NCBI RefSeq assembly: GCF_901411515.1
Contig: NZ_CABDUX010000001.1
Coordinates: 124,001-188,000 of the forward strand
Direction: 5' to 3'
Source: Raoultibacter phocaeensis
GTDB taxonomy: Bacteria; Actinomycetota; Coriobacteriia; Coriobacteriales; Eggerthellaceae
DNA length: 64,000 bases
Every line of letters starts with the position of its first letter. The first letter of the stretch is position 1. Position numbers and translations under genes: made by a program. Under the pieces are notes generated by a model. The model was not told where the DNA came from and did not search any database. It saw only the letters and a list, made by a program, of their open reading frames with translations. This document shows positions 33,299-42,633 of the stretch, one piece after another.

Positions 33299-34246
33299 TC
33301 AGCGCGAAGGACGGGCGGCTTGGCAAAGCACAACTTCGAACCTGAGCCATGGCCGCCCGTCGCGCTGCTCGACGTGCGCTTCGATCGTACCGCCCATGTG
33401 CTCGACGAGATACCGCGAGATCGCAAGACCGAGGCCCGATTGCTCCTGCGAGCGCGACCCGTCGACCGTGTAGAACGGCTCGAACAGCCGGGCAACCTCG
33501 CTCTCATCGAGCGCTTGGGTATCATTGGCGAAGGTCATTCGCACGCATCTCTCTTCGGTATCCTCGGATAGCCCCACCTCGAGACAACCCTTCGCGTACT
33601 TCCCCGCATTATGCAAAAGGTTCGCAATCACCCGCTCAGCGCTATCTCTATCAGCTAGAACAACCACCGCATGCTCCGGCAGGGAAAGACGTACATCCAA
33701 TCCCGCCTCGTCTAACAGGCGGTATTGGGCGGCGACCGATTCGCGCACCAGCCTCCCAAGCTCCACTTCGGTCAGCTCGAGCACGAAGTCCGCGCTCCTC
33801 ACCGTCGATAGATCGTAGAACTGGCCGATCAAACGCATCAGCATTTCGGACTTGCGCTTGACGATGGCGAGCGATTCACGGGCACCCTCGTCCAAACCTG
33901 ACTCGTCGATAAGCGCCAGATAGCCGAGCATTGAAGTGAGCGGGGTGCGTAAGTCGTGGCTGATACGTTCAACTTGGGATTTCAGCTCCGCTTCATGTCG
34001 CGCGTAGAGCACCGCCTCGCGCCTGATGGAACCGAGCGCTCGGTTTACGGTGCCCAGCAGCCGCTCGAGATCGCCGTCAGGTGCCGCAAGCTTGACGATG
34101 CGGTTCTCGCCCAAATCTTCCACGATCTCCCGCAATTCGCGATCGGCCCTCCGTATCGAACGTTTCAACAGGAAGTAGCGTAGGCAGAAGTACCCCCCGA
34201 CCGCAAGGGCCAGCACAAGCGCAACGATCATCGGCACGTCTGCCAT
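33299..34246 (-). CDS. Sensor histidine kinase
   Basis: A 315-residue kinase with one N-terminal membrane helix (about residues 3-23) and almost no extracellular part, so it probably senses through a partner such as the ABC permease. The H-box is 'ISHDLRTPLTSMLGY', the N-box 'ANLLHNAGKYA', and the G2 region 'QEQSGLGLAISRYLVEHMGG'. ATG 34246 is preferred to GTG 34252 because AGGGGG stands five bases upstream. It is the last gene of a minus-strand run: response regulator, ATPase, permease, kinase. This arrangement is common in peptide-antibiotic sensing systems. Confidence 0.9.
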   Translation of the reverse strand: MADVPMIVALVLALAVGGYFCLRYFLLKRSIRRADRELREIVEDLGENRIVKLAAPDGDLERLLGTVNRALGSIRREAVLYARHEAELKSQVERISHDLRTPLTSMLGYLALIDESGLDEGARESLAIVKRKSEMLMRLIGQFYDLSTVRSADFVLELTEVELGRLVRESVAAQYRLLDEAGLDVRLSLPEHAVVVLADRDSAERVIANLLHNAGKYAKGCLEVGLSEDTEERCVRMTFANDTQALDESEVARLFEPFYTVDGSRSQEQSGLGLAISRYLVEHMGGTIEAHVEQRDGRPWLRFEVVLCQAARPSR

Positions 34247-34255
34247 ACACACCCC

Positions 34256-35029
34256 CTACAGTTCCGTTTTTCGGGCCCGCCGCAAGCCAATAGCAGCAAA
34301 CAGCACCAACCCTAGGAAACCTGCAAGCAAACACCGTGCCCACCCGAAGGGCTTATCCCATGGCAGTTGCCCGCCGGTGAACACTTCGTTCACTTCGCTA
34401 CCGAATATGTTGCCCGGCAACCACTGCGCGAATGCCGCCACGGGTTCGATGCGCAATCCGATGAGCGCAAGCACCTGAGGAATCGCAAACACGATGACGA
34501 CGAACGCCACAATGGCGGCTGTAGTTTTCGGGAAGAACCCGTCTAAGCCCACCGCAAGCACTACGGCAGCCACAATCGAGGGCAACGCCGCTACCGTTGC
34601 CGTAAGCAGCATGCTGGCCGGTTCACCAGCAGGCCCCTCAAGCAAAAGCATAGCGCTCGCAAGGTACACGACCATCACGATCGCCATCGAAACGAATCCT
34701 GCGGCAATCGAAACGATACACTTCCCCACAAACACGCTCGTACGCGAGCACCCGTGCACGATCGCGTTTTTGAGCGTGCCATTCTTACGATCGTCGGCGT
34801 ACAGCAGCGCAACCAGCAGCCCCGCCAAAGCGAACAGCAAAGGAAGCATGCCCAGAAGGTTGCTGAGCGAGAACTTCACGGTCGCATAGGGAAACGTATC
34901 GTCCACGAAAGTCATCCCGTATAAAATCATGTTGGCCGCAAGGACGACAGCGCAGAGGATGCCGGTTAACAGGTACAACTCCCTACCATGAACGATGCGG
35001 TACCCTTCGCTTTTCATGTAGTTCAGCAT
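34256..35029 (-). CDS. ABC-2 type permease of the sensor-linked transporter
   Basis: A 257-residue membrane protein with six helices and the ABC-2 layout: first helix 'YLLTGILCAVVLAANMILYGM', a short cytoplasmic region 'DDRKNGTLKNAIVHGCSRTSVFVGK' and further helices to the C-terminus. That cytoplasmic segment is typical of lantibiotic-immunity and bacitracin-type permeases (MutE/BcrB-like). It overlaps the ATPase stop by one base and lies 9 bp before the kinase gene, so the three genes are translated together. It probably exports or removes a membrane-active peptide. Confidence 0.85.
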   Translation of the reverse strand: MLNYMKSEGYRIVHGRELYLLTGILCAVVLAANMILYGMTFVDDTFPYATVKFSLSNLLGMLPLLFALAGLLVALLYADDRKNGTLKNAIVHGCSRTSVFVGKCIVSIAAGFVSMAIVMVVYLASAMLLLEGPAGEPASMLLTATVAALPSIVAAVVLAVGLDGFFPKTTAAIVAFVVIVFAIPQVLALIGLRIEPVAAFAQWLPGNIFGSEVNEVFTGGQLPWDKPFGWARCLLAGFLGLVLFAAIGLRRARKTEL

Positions 35030-35946
35030 TACGCAACCCCCTGTTCTTTCAAATCCAGATAGTACTGCTCAAGCGACATGCGCTTTCGCTCGAGTTTGAA
35101 AAGGGTCATGCCCTCATCGGCAGCGAGCGCGCTGTACGCTTCGATGCCGAGATTCGGATCGAGAATGCGTACGGTGGCATCGGGAAGCACTTGGTACCGC
35201 ACCTGCCCGAACGTTTTTTCCAGCAGCACAGTGTAGCGTTCGGCATCCGATACGCCGATGTCGATGCAATCGGCGCACCGCGCGGCAAGCCGCTCGGCGC
35301 TTACCTGCTCGAGTATGCGTCCGTGGCTCACAAACGCGTACGTGGTCGCCAGCTGTTCAAGCTCGGCCAAGTTATGGCTCGAAAGCACAATGGTGATGCC
35401 TTTCTCGCGATTGAGCTTTCGCAACAACTCGCGCATCTCCACGATACCGCTCGGATCGAGCCCGCTCGTCGGCTCGTCAAGCACAAGCACCTCGGGTTCG
35501 CCCAAAAGCGCCATCGCAAGCCCCAGCCGCTGCTTCATGCCCATCGAGAGGTTCTTGCATGAGCGTTTTTTCGCATAGGTGAGCTTCATCAGTTCAAGCA
35601 GCTCCGACACCGCCTGTTTGCCGGGAACGCCCTTCTGTATGCGGTAGTACTCCAGATTCTTCTCAACGCTCAGGTTGGGGAAGAACCCGGGCTGCTCGAT
35701 GATTGCGCCGATGCGCGAGCGCTGCCGCTCAAGCTCGCTTTGCGTATGCGCATCGAACAGACGAACCTCGCCCTCGGTTGGAAACGAAAGCCCGCACAAG
35801 AGCTTGAACAGCGTCGTCTTCCCCGCTCCGTTGTCACCCACTACCCCGTAGATATCACCGCGGCGCACCGTAACGCTCGCTTGGCGAAGCGCTGCGAAAT
35901 CGCCGTAGCGCTTCGTGAGGTTCCTTGTTTCGATCACTGCATCCAT
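35029..35946 (-). CDS. ABC transporter ATP-binding protein of the sensor-linked transporter
   Basis: A 305-residue ATPase of the bacitracin/lantibiotic (BcrA-like) exporter class. Walker A 'GVVGDNGAGKTTLFKLL' is near residue 34, the signature 'LSMGMKQRLGLAMALL' near 135, Walker B 'VLVLDEPTSGLDPSG' near 155, and the switch in 'VLSSHNLAELEQL'. The C-terminal region of about 90 residues is typical of this class. It is followed directly by the permease and kinase genes. A hairpin lies just upstream of the start. Confidence 0.93.
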   Translation of the reverse strand: MDAVIETRNLTKRYGDFAALRQASVTVRRGDIYGVVGDNGAGKTTLFKLLCGLSFPTEGEVRLFDAHTQSELERQRSRIGAIIEQPGFFPNLSVEKNLEYYRIQKGVPGKQAVSELLELMKLTYAKKRSCKNLSMGMKQRLGLAMALLGEPEVLVLDEPTSGLDPSGIVEMRELLRKLNREKGITIVLSSHNLAELEQLATTYAFVSHGRILEQVSAERLAARCADCIDIGVSDAERYTVLLEKTFGQVRYQVLPDATVRILDPNLGIEAYSALAADEGMTLFKLERKRMSLEQYYLDLKEQGVA

Positions 35947-35962
35947 ACAGCCGATTCTCTCT

Positions 35963-35993
35963 TTCTCCCATGTCTTTCGATTGCATGGGAGAA
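35963..35993. repeat. Inverted repeat upstream of the ABC ATPase gene
   Basis: TTCTCCCATG (35963-35972) and CATGGGAGAA (35984-35993), 10-bp arms with an 11-nt loop, lie 17 bp before the ATPase start. It could be a response-regulator or repressor site, or an RNA hairpin dividing the response-regulator gene from the rest. Confidence 0.45.
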
Positions 35994-36148
35994 CTTTACG
36001 ATGCGGGCGGTAAATAAGTCCTCAAGGAAGTATAAGGAAAACGTAAAGACTGACGCGCATTGCGCCCTGCAAGCACGCGCAGCCCAACTGGGATGCCTTG
36101 GCGAAGCCGAGGTCGGCGCGTTGTGCGGGACCCAGCGTGCCAAAGCGT

Positions 36149-36853
36149 TCATACGAGCTTGAACCCGATACCCCATACGGTTTTGATGAACTCCTCGTCA
36201 GGACAAACTGCTGCAAGCTTCTTGCGAATGTTGCTCACATGCACGTTGATCGCGTTGTCTTCGCCATAGTAGCCGTTCCTCCATACGAGTTCGTAGAGCA
36301 ATTCGCGAGAAAACACCTTGTCGGGCGCCTTGATGAGCACAAGCAGGATATCGAACTCGGAAGCCGTGAGGACAACGTCCTCGGCGCCGAGCGCTACCCT
36401 GCGCGTCGTTGCGTTTAACTCCAAGCCCCGATGGGAATACACCTCGCCGGCTTCCGCAGCGGCCGCCGTGCGCCCGGTACCGCAGCTTCGTCGCAAGACC
36501 GCTTGCACCCGTGCGACAACCTCCTCGGGCTCGAACGGCTTCGTCACGTAATCGTCCGCCCCGAGAGCGAGCGCATCGATCTTGTCGGCCAACCCGACCT
36601 TTGCAGAAACGACGATGACGGGAACACTGGATGCGAGCTCGGTTCGAAGCCGCTCGATGAACGCAGCCCCGTCCATACCCGGCAGCAGCATATCGAGCAG
36701 CACAAGGTCGAAAACGCCGCTTTCTACGCGTAGCAAACCCTCGGTTCCCGAAAACGCCTGCACGACTTCGAAACCCTGCCGCCGCATGATCGTGGCGAGC
36801 AGGGCGTTGATGTCGGAATCGTCCTCGACAACGAGAATGCTGCGTTCTGTCAC
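36149..36853 (-). CDS. Response regulator, OmpR family
   Basis: A 234-residue protein. The receiver domain has the acidic pocket in 'ILVVEDDSDINALL' and the phosphoacceptor Asp in 'FDLVLLDMLLPGMDG', with the conserved Lys in 'YVTKPFEPEEVVARV'. The winged helix at the C-terminus includes 'VLTASEFDILLVLIKAPDKVFSRELLYELVW' and 'DNAINVHVSNIRKKL'. GTG 36853 is used because GAGGAGG lies upstream. The partner is almost certainly the histidine kinase at 33.3 kb. The target is probably the ABC operon that starts 200 bp downstream. Confidence 0.93.
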   Translation of the reverse strand: MTERSILVVEDDSDINALLATIMRRQGFEVVQAFSGTEGLLRVESGVFDLVLLDMLLPGMDGAAFIERLRTELASSVPVIVVSAKVGLADKIDALALGADDYVTKPFEPEEVVARVQAVLRRSCGTGRTAAAAEAGEVYSHRGLELNATTRRVALGAEDVVLTASEFDILLVLIKAPDKVFSRELLYELVWRNGYYGEDNAINVHVSNIRKKLAAVCPDEEFIKTVWGIGFKLV

Positions 36854-36885
36854 TGGAAAAACCTCCTCGTGCATGCGACCTGCAC

Positions 36886-37635
36886 TTACGAGATATGCCC
36901 GAGGAAATCCTTGGTGCGATCCGATTGCGGATTATCGAACACCGCTTCGGGGGTGCCTTCTTCCACGATCACGCCGCCGTCCATAAAGATGACGCGATCG
37001 GCCACTTCGCGGGCAAAGCCCATTTCGTGCGTGACCACCATCATGGTCATGCCGCCCTGGGCGAGCTCCTTCATAACGCCGAGCACGTCGCGCACAAGTT
37101 CGGGGTCGAGAGCACTTGTGGCCTCGTCGAACAACATAACATGCGGGTCCATGGCAAGCGCTCGGGCGATGGCGACACGCTGCTGCTGACCGCCTGAAAG
37201 CTCGGAGGGTTTGTACTCGATGCGATCGCCGAGACCCACTTTGGTCAGCTGGTCGACCGCTATACGTTCCGCCTCTTCCTTGCTGCGCTTCAGCACCTTC
37301 TGCTGCGCGATCATGACGTTTTTCTTGGCCGTGAGATGCGGGAACAGATTGAAGTTCTGAAACACCATGCCCACTTTCGCGCGCACGGCATTGATATCGG
37401 TTTTCTTGGCGGTAATCTCCGTATCTTCGAAGAAGATGCGGCCACCGGTAGGCCTTTCCAGCAGGTTCACGCAGCGCAGCATCGTCGATTTGCCCGAGCC
37501 CGAAGGCCCTAGGATGACGACCACCTCACCGCGGCGAACGTTCAGATCGATGCCCCGCAAAACCTCGTTGTCGCCGAAGCTCTTGTGCAAGTCTTCGATG
37601 CGGACGACGATCTCGTTGGCGTTCTCTTCGCTCAT
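36886..37635 (-). CDS. glnQ: Polar amino-acid ABC transporter ATPase
   Basis: A 249-residue ATPase of the GlnQ/HisP class. Walker A '[20 protein letters not shown]', Q-loop in '[17 protein letters not shown]', signature '[17 protein letters not shown]', Walker B '[14 protein letters not shown]' and the switch '[19 protein letters not shown]' are all intact. It lies 13 bp after the permease gene on the same strand and completes an importer with the substrate-binding lipoprotein. The gene symbol indicates family, not proven glutamine specificity. Confidence 0.93.
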   Translation of the reverse strand: MSEENANEIVVRIEDLHKSFGDNEVLRGIDLNVRRGEVVVILGPSGSGKSTMLRCVNLLERPTGGRIFFEDTEITAKKTDINAVRAKVGMVFQNFNLFPHLTAKKNVMIAQQKVLKRSKEEAERIAVDQLTKVGLGDRIEYKPSELSGGQQQRVAIARALAMDPHVMLFDEATSALDPELVRDVLGVMKELAQGGMTMMVVTHEMGFAREVADRVIFMDGGVIVEEGTPEAVFDNPQSDRTKDFLGHIS

Positions 37636-37648
37636 ATCCGATTCACCC

Positions 37649-39088
37649 CTAATGGCTCATATGGTTGCTGCCCAGCTGCGCTTCCTTCTTCAGCTGCGCA
37701 GCCGCATCGGCCTCGGCCGGGCCGGCGAACGTCTCGGACATGCGGATCGAACGGGCCACCGCGGCATCGGAACCGGGCTCAAACGATGCGCTCGGCGAAT
37801 CTCCCGAACCGCCGTCTGTCTTCTTATGCTTGCGATGCCCGTTGGCCATGCGCGCTTCCATCGAGTTGATGAACTTGGTCATGGGGATGGTTACGATGAG
37901 GTAGAAGCCTGCTGCCACGATGTAGGGCGTTACGTTGCCGGTCGCTGCCGTAATGGTTTTCGCGTACATCATCAGTTCCATGACGCCGACGGCGGCCAAA
38001 AGCGAGGTGTCTTTGTACATGAGGATGAACTCGCTCGTCATCGTAGGAATGACGCGCCGCACGGTCTGTGGGATGATGACGAAGAACATGGTCTGCACGC
38101 CGCTCATGCCAAGCGAGCGCGCCGCTTCGGACTGCCCTTTGTTGATGGACTGGATACCTGCGCGGAATATCTCCGCCAAATACGCACTCGAGTTCATGAT
38201 GAGCACGATGGCTCCCATCATGAACGGATCCATCTGCACGCCCATGAGCGGCAAACCGAAAAACGCGATATAGAGCTGGAGGAACAGAGGTGTACCACGC
38301 ACGATGTTGATGTAGGTTGCCCCGATCGCACGCGGGAGGCGGTGTTTCGCCATACGCAAGAACGACCAGATGAGACCGAGCGGAATGGCGAGCGGGAAAC
38401 TGACGATCACGAGCCCGAGCGATACGAGCCAGCCCGAGAGCAAAGCCGGAACCGAGGTGACGATAAGCGACGGATCGAAGAAAAGGTGCAGGAACTTGTT
38501 TGAGTTCCACGCCTTGACCCATTCCTGCTCGCTGAGCCACGACGATGCCTGCTCAGTCGGCGAGGTGCCCGAAACGGTGATAACCTGATCGGTGGCGGGC
38601 ATTTCGAGGCTCTGCCCGTCGGCCGTGGTGTAGCTGCCCGCAAGCCCGAACGTTCCGCCTTCGCCAGGTAGAAGAGCTCGGTTGCACTCGATCATGATGA
38701 GCGCACCTGCAGGCGCTGGCTCTGCAAGCGTAACCACAACGGCAGTGCCCTGGACGCTCGCCTGGGCTTCCGCCTCGAGACGATCGAGTCCAGAAAGCAC
38801 CGTTGTTTTAACGTTCTCGGCTTCAACCGTCGACCCCTCGGGAAACTCGATGGTCACGCTGGCCACCGATTCTCCCTCGTCGGATTGCCCCTGCCATGTT
38901 ACCCGCGTCGCCGTAGCGCCGAGAACCGTTGTACTGTCGCCGTCCTTGTTCGGCTTGGCGGTCCAGCGCTCCACTTCGAGGGCATGCGCTTGGATCGGCA
39001 AGGCGAACGAGAGGGCGAGCGTTGCAGCGACAACCGCCGCCGCAACGCCCCATACGCGTTTCCGCAAAAAACCTGAAGCGGTATGCAT
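37649..39088 (-). CDS. Amino-acid ABC permease with an extra extracytoplasmic N-terminal domain
   Basis: The protein has 479 residues, about twice the normal 220. A signal-like hydrophobic segment ends at 'FALPIQAHA'. About 150 residues outside the membrane follow with beta-rich sequence ('[28 protein letters not shown]'). From about residue 210 the usual permease domain begins, with the EAA loop in '[30 protein letters not shown]'. The C-terminal 60 residues are polar and cytoplasmic. No catalytic motif is seen in the extra domain; it may dock the binding protein or sense substrate. ATG 39088 is used; GTG at 39094 is possible. Confidence 0.88.
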   Translation of the reverse strand: MHTASGFLRKRVWGVAAAVVAATLALSFALPIQAHALEVERWTAKPNKDGDSTTVLGATATRVTWQGQSDEGESVASVTIEFPEGSTVEAENVKTTVLSGLDRLEAEAQASVQGTAVVVTLAEPAPAGALIMIECNRALLPGEGGTFGLAGSYTTADGQSLEMPATDQVITVSGTSPTEQASSWLSEQEWVKAWNSNKFLHLFFDPSLIVTSVPALLSGWLVSLGLVIVSFPLAIPLGLIWSFLRMAKHRLPRAIGATYINIVRGTPLFLQLYIAFFGLPLMGVQMDPFMMGAIVLIMNSSAYLAEIFRAGIQSINKGQSEAARSLGMSGVQTMFFVIIPQTVRRVIPTMTSEFILMYKDTSLLAAVGVMELMMYAKTITAATGNVTPYIVAAGFYLIVTIPMTKFINSMEARMANGHRKHKKTDGGSGDSPSASFEPGSDAAVARSIRMSETFAGPAEADAAAQLKKEAQLGSNHMSH

Positions 39089-39114
39089 CGTCACCCTATC
39101 TGTGCGTTACTGCG

Positions 39115-39936
39115 TTACTGAATCCACTTAGACGCGATTTCGTCGTACTTTCCGCTGTCGCGCACGGCTTTCAAAGCCTCGTTGAGCGCTTTGGTGAGTT
39201 CAGGATTCTCTTTGCTCACTGCGATGGCGTACTGCTCGCCCGTCGGGATTTCCTTGATGACCTCGCAATCGGTGTACGCGGTCTTCACATAGTAGTTACC
39301 CACCGGCAAGTCGACGGCAATCGCATCGATCTGACCCGACTGGAGCGCCGCATACACGGCGGTCATCTCGTCGAAGCCGACCATCTCGACGTCTTTGATG
39401 TTCTCGGCGGCCCACTCGTAGCCGGTCGTACCGGTCTGGGCGCCGACCTTCTTACCTTCGAGCTGGTTCACATCGGTGATTCCGGAATCCTTGAGCACGG
39501 TGATGCTCTGGTTCACATCGCAAACCGGTTCGGTGAAATCGATCTGCTCGAGGCGCTCGTCAGTGATGGTGAGGCCCGATACGCCCACATCGGCCTTGCC
39601 GCCGCTCTGGATAAGCGGAACGATCGTGTCGAACTTCGTCGACGGCAGGTATTCGCATTCAAGACCCATCTCTTCAGCGATCGCCTGCATGAGCTCGACT
39701 TCGAAGCCCTCGGGCGTGCTGCCGTTGAGGTTCTCGAACGGCGGGAAGTCAAGCGAGGCGGCAACGGTCAACTTGCCGTCGTTGATGAGCGTGTAACCCG
39801 ATTCGGTAGATCCGGCGTTATCGGAGCTGCCGCTGTCGGATGCGGGTTTATCGCCACCCGACGAGCAGCCGAACAGCGCAAGCGCTGCTACGAGCATGCC
39901 GATTACGGCGAACAAACTCCACTTCTTGATGTTCAT
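39115..39936 (-). CDS. Amino-acid substrate-binding lipoprotein
   Basis: A 273-residue protein of solute-binding family 3. The lipobox is 'LAALALFGC' near residue 23, followed by a Ser/Gly-rich linker and the binding domain starting 'YTLINDGKLTVAASLDFPPFENLNG'. 'ADVGVSGLTITDERLEQIDFTEP' is the family signature. ATG 39936 has GGGAGGG upstream and gives a proper lipoprotein signal; the longer frame from 39975 does not. It is the first gene of the uptake operon (binding protein, permease, ATPase). Acidic or polar amino acids are the likely ligands. Confidence 0.94.
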   Translation of the reverse strand: MNIKKWSLFAVIGMLVAALALFGCSSGGDKPASDSGSSDNAGSTESGYTLINDGKLTVAASLDFPPFENLNGSTPEGFEVELMQAIAEEMGLECEYLPSTKFDTIVPLIQSGGKADVGVSGLTITDERLEQIDFTEPVCDVNQSITVLKDSGITDVNQLEGKKVGAQTGTTGYEWAAENIKDVEMVGFDEMTAVYAALQSGQIDAIAVDLPVGNYYVKTAYTDCEVIKEIPTGEQYAIAVSKENPELTKALNEALKAVRDSGKYDEIASKWIQ

Positions 39937-39993
39937 GGTACCAATCCCTCCCTCTTGCATAGTCCACAGATGCAAACTATAACGGTTGCAATC

Positions 39994-40011
39994 GCTTTAT
40001 CATAATAAAGC
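39994..40011. promoter_or_regulatory. Inverted repeat upstream of the amino-acid uptake operon
   Basis: GCTTTAT (39994-40000) and ATAAAGC (40005-40011) form a 7-bp dyad about 60 bp before the binding-protein start. A minus-strand TATAGT lies between it and the gene. It is a possible regulator site. Confidence 0.4.
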
Positions 40012-40222
40012 GTATCTGGTGCATTATCCAATATTTCTTTGCGAATCGGGCCGCTTTTCGACTAGCGGGGGGTACTTTATGCGGGTGCGGTCACAAGGAA
40101 GCGCCGATCGAAGGCCCGTTTTTCTTCGCGACCGCTCGTACGCGAAGGATGGCGACCTGCCTGAGAGTGCTCGTTTTGGTGAACCCCGATTACGTTGATA
40201 GCTTCTATTCAGGTTCAGAATA

Positions 40223-40237
40223 TGACGTTTTACGTCA
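40223..40237. promoter_or_regulatory. Probable operator of the membrane protein/XRE pair
   Basis: TGACGT-TTT-ACGTCA (40223-40237) is a perfect dyad 62 bp before the GTG start of the membrane protein. The XRE protein of the same operon is the likely ligand. Nothing else is seen in 40012-40299. Confidence 0.45.
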
Positions 40238-40299
40238 AATATTTGCCGCATTAAGTCATATTGCGTGGTATGATTTCAACCAAGCGAGAAGGAGGCGTC

Positions 40300-40776
40300 G
40301 TGAACGAGGTCAAAGGTCGGATCAAGGCACTCAGCACGGCGATTGTGGTCATCTTGACCTTCGTTGTGCTGGTATCGAGCCTCTCTGTTCTGTACGGCAT
40401 AGGGGGCCTCGCCACTGAGGCACTCACCTTCAACGAACTGCTCAACCGGGGCGTATGGCTTTTGCGACAAGCGCTTATCACGATTCTGCTCGCGTACATG
40501 GCATTCGTTTTCTTTCGCATACGCAGAGAAGAAACGCCGTTTTTCAAGCAGCTTCCCCGCGAGATCAAAACAGCAAGCGTCCTTCTGTTCGCGGCCTTCG
40601 TGCTTCCCCAATGGGTCGGGTACGCTATCAGAAGCTTTGCGACCGGCACAGTATCATTCGTGATTCTGGACGAGAACGGCATCCTCGCCCTCGGCCTCGC
40701 ATTCACCGTATACTGCTTCGGGCAGATATTCCAGTACGGCCTTCTCGTCCAAAACGAGAACAACGAGATCGTTTAG
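40300..40776 (+). CDS. DUF2975-like four-helix membrane protein
   Basis: The protein is 158 residues from GTG 40300, which has AAGGAGG upstream. Hydrophobic helices cover about residues 9-35, 55-78, 92-112 and 125-150. The charged loop 'RIRREETPFFKQLPREIKTASV' between helices 2 and 3 is the hallmark of DUF2975-type proteins. These are almost always followed by a small XRE regulator, as here (3-bp gap). The pair may act as a membrane signalling unit in which the membrane protein holds or releases the regulator. Function is not established. Confidence 0.8.
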   Translation: MNEVKGRIKALSTAIVVILTFVVLVSSLSVLYGIGGLATEALTFNELLNRGVWLLRQALITILLAYMAFVFFRIRREETPFFKQLPREIKTASVLLFAAFVLPQWVGYAIRSFATGTVSFVILDENGILALGLAFTVYCFGQIFQYGLLVQNENNEIV

Positions 40777-40779
40777 GCC

Positions 40780-41001
40780 ATGGCTATCGTAGTGCGCCTC
40801 GATCGGATGATGGCCGATCGCAAAATCTCGCTCGGAGACTTGGCAGAGCGGGTGGGCATCGCCGAAGGCAACCTCTCCAAGCTCAAGAACGGCAAAGTGA
40901 GCGGCGTACGGTTCAAAACGCTCAACGCCATTTGCACCGAGCTCGACTGCCAGCCAGGCGATATACTGGAATTCGACGAAGACAGCTTAGAGGACGAGTA
41001 A
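40780..41001 (+). CDS. Small XRE-family regulator (YozG type)
   Basis: The protein is 73 residues and almost all helix-turn-helix: 'MADRKISLGDLAERVGIAEGNLSKLKNGKVSGVRFKTLNAICTELDCQPGDILEF'. It belongs to the short Cro-like group found beside DUF2975 proteins. It starts 3 bp after the membrane-protein stop and is cotranscribed with it. The dyad at 40223-40237 is the likely binding site. The acidic tail 'DEDSLEDE' is at the C-terminus. Confidence 0.92.
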   Translation: MAIVVRLDRMMADRKISLGDLAERVGIAEGNLSKLKNGKVSGVRFKTLNAICTELDCQPGDILEFDEDSLEDE

Positions 41002-41051
41002 CGACCCGTATCGCTCTCAGCTATCGTTCGATGCACCCTCGCCTGGCTGCA

Positions 41052-42455
41052 CTACCAGATCACTGGTATTTCCATACCCATAGCGTCCATCCTCTCGCGA
41101 AGGTAGGCGTAATCGTTATCCACGTCGGGCGTACGTGTGTTGGCGTTCGTCGTCTGCTCGTCCATGTCGCTCAGGAAGCGGACGTACACTTCGCCGCCAT
41201 CGGACCATTCGATAGTGGGATGCCACGCGAGGTTGCTCACCTCGACATGCCATGAGCCGCTATCGTCCGCATGGTCGCTCTTCGCGTCGGCGCCGTCATC
41301 TTGCACACGTACGAAATCGCAGGTGAAAAGCCCGCTTAAGATGGCATCCGTCTTCGACCAACCCGATATGAAGTCAGACAATCCGAACACCACCGGAATC
41401 TCGTTGCCCGAAGCGCCCTGCATGAAGCGCACCGGCTGCACCGTATGGGCGTGCGTACCCAACACCAGGTCGACGTCGAGGTCAGCGAGAAACGACGCGT
41501 AGTCGAGCTGCTGATCGTTTGGTTCGCTCTGGTATTCGGTTCCCCAATGCATGGCCACGATGACCGCATCGGCAACCTGCTGGGCGCGCTTCACGTCGGC
41601 TTCGATGGCGGCCTTATCGAACCCGCACAGGTTCCATGAGTTGGGAAGATTTTGCTGGTAATAGTTATCGCCGTAGCAGAACGCGAGAAACGCGAACGTC
41701 ATGCCGTTTCGCTCGATCATGCGCACCGTCTCGCGCTCATCTTGGCTGCGATAGCTGCCCGCCGTCATGATCTGAGGGTGGCTGTCCCAAACGCCGAGCG
41801 AGCGATCGGCCAGATCGACGCCGTAATCGAGCACGTGGTTCGTTGCCAGGTTCACCATGTTGAAGCCCGTAGCCGAGATGGCGTCAGCCGCCGCATCGGG
41901 CGTGTTGAAGCTGGGATAACCCGAGTAGCCGTATTGCTCGGTACCGGCCATTACCGTTTCCTGGTTGATGAAACGCAGGTCGAAGTTCTGAATGAACGGA
42001 GCGACCTCCTGGTAGAACGGCGTGAAATCGTACGCCCCATCGCCCATGGTGCCGCCGTAGCCATCCGTCAGCTCGAGCACCTGATCGGAGCCTATCTGAT
42101 CGCCAGCCGCCACAAGCGTGACCTTATCTGCCTGAAGCGATTGCGAGCCACGGCCCCACAAGAGATACTGTACGCCGTCGGTCGTTTTGCCATGGACGAT
42201 GCCGTATTCGTCCACCGTTTCCGTTGCGCCGACGAGTTTGCCGGAAGGTTCAAACGATACGCCCGTCTCTGCGGGAGCCGCAGGATCGCCGGTGGGTTCG
42301 CCAGCGGATTCGCCGCCGAACACGCCGGTGAGCGCAAATACGCCGCCTGCCACGACAACAACAACCAGCAATGAGGCAACGGCATAGCGGTAGGGAATCG
42401 CAGCCCTTCCGTACTCCGCCCGCCGCCTATGCACCACCCTGCGAGAGCCACCCAT
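41052..42455 (-). CDS. CapA/PgsA-like metallophosphatase-fold protein
   Basis: The protein has 467 residues. One membrane helix near residues 24-46 anchors it, and the rest is outside the cell. The CapA motifs are visible: 'LVAAGDQIGSDQVLE', 'FINQETVMAGTEQYG', 'GFNMVNLATNHVLDYG', 'AVIVAMHWGTEY' and 'DLVLGTHAHTVQPV'. This fold occurs in poly-gamma-glutamate synthesis proteins, but no capB or capC is nearby, so polymer synthesis should not be assumed. A role in cell-wall or peptide metabolism is possible. Confidence 0.88.
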   Translation of the reverse strand: MGGSRRVVHRRRAEYGRAAIPYRYAVASLLVVVVVAGGVFALTGVFGGESAGEPTGDPAAPAETGVSFEPSGKLVGATETVDEYGIVHGKTTDGVQYLLWGRGSQSLQADKVTLVAAGDQIGSDQVLELTDGYGGTMGDGAYDFTPFYQEVAPFIQNFDLRFINQETVMAGTEQYGYSGYPSFNTPDAAADAISATGFNMVNLATNHVLDYGVDLADRSLGVWDSHPQIMTAGSYRSQDERETVRMIERNGMTFAFLAFCYGDNYYQQNLPNSWNLCGFDKAAIEADVKRAQQVADAVIVAMHWGTEYQSEPNDQQLDYASFLADLDVDLVLGTHAHTVQPVRFMQGASGNEIPVVFGLSDFISGWSKTDAILSGLFTCDFVRVQDDGADAKSDHADDSGSWHVEVSNLAWHPTIEWSDGGEVYVRFLSDMDEQTTNANTRTPDVDNDYAYLRERMDAMGMEIPVIW

Positions 42456-42633
42456 AGCACACCCCCGATATATGACTTGCTATGTCATTGTATCGCGGTT
42501 GGAACACCAAGGGAATGCTACTGCGCAGCAGTGCGAATTTCTCAATATCAGCTTGCGATGCGAATTCGCTGCAATTGCCTGCTAAAGGCGAACTGCTGGG
42601 AGACGAGCCTGATGGATTTAGCCCAAAACTCAG

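Noticed and set aside
41052-42455. A poly-gamma-glutamate capsule operon
   Set aside because: Only the CapA-like protein is present; no ligase (CapB) or CapC gene is adjacent.
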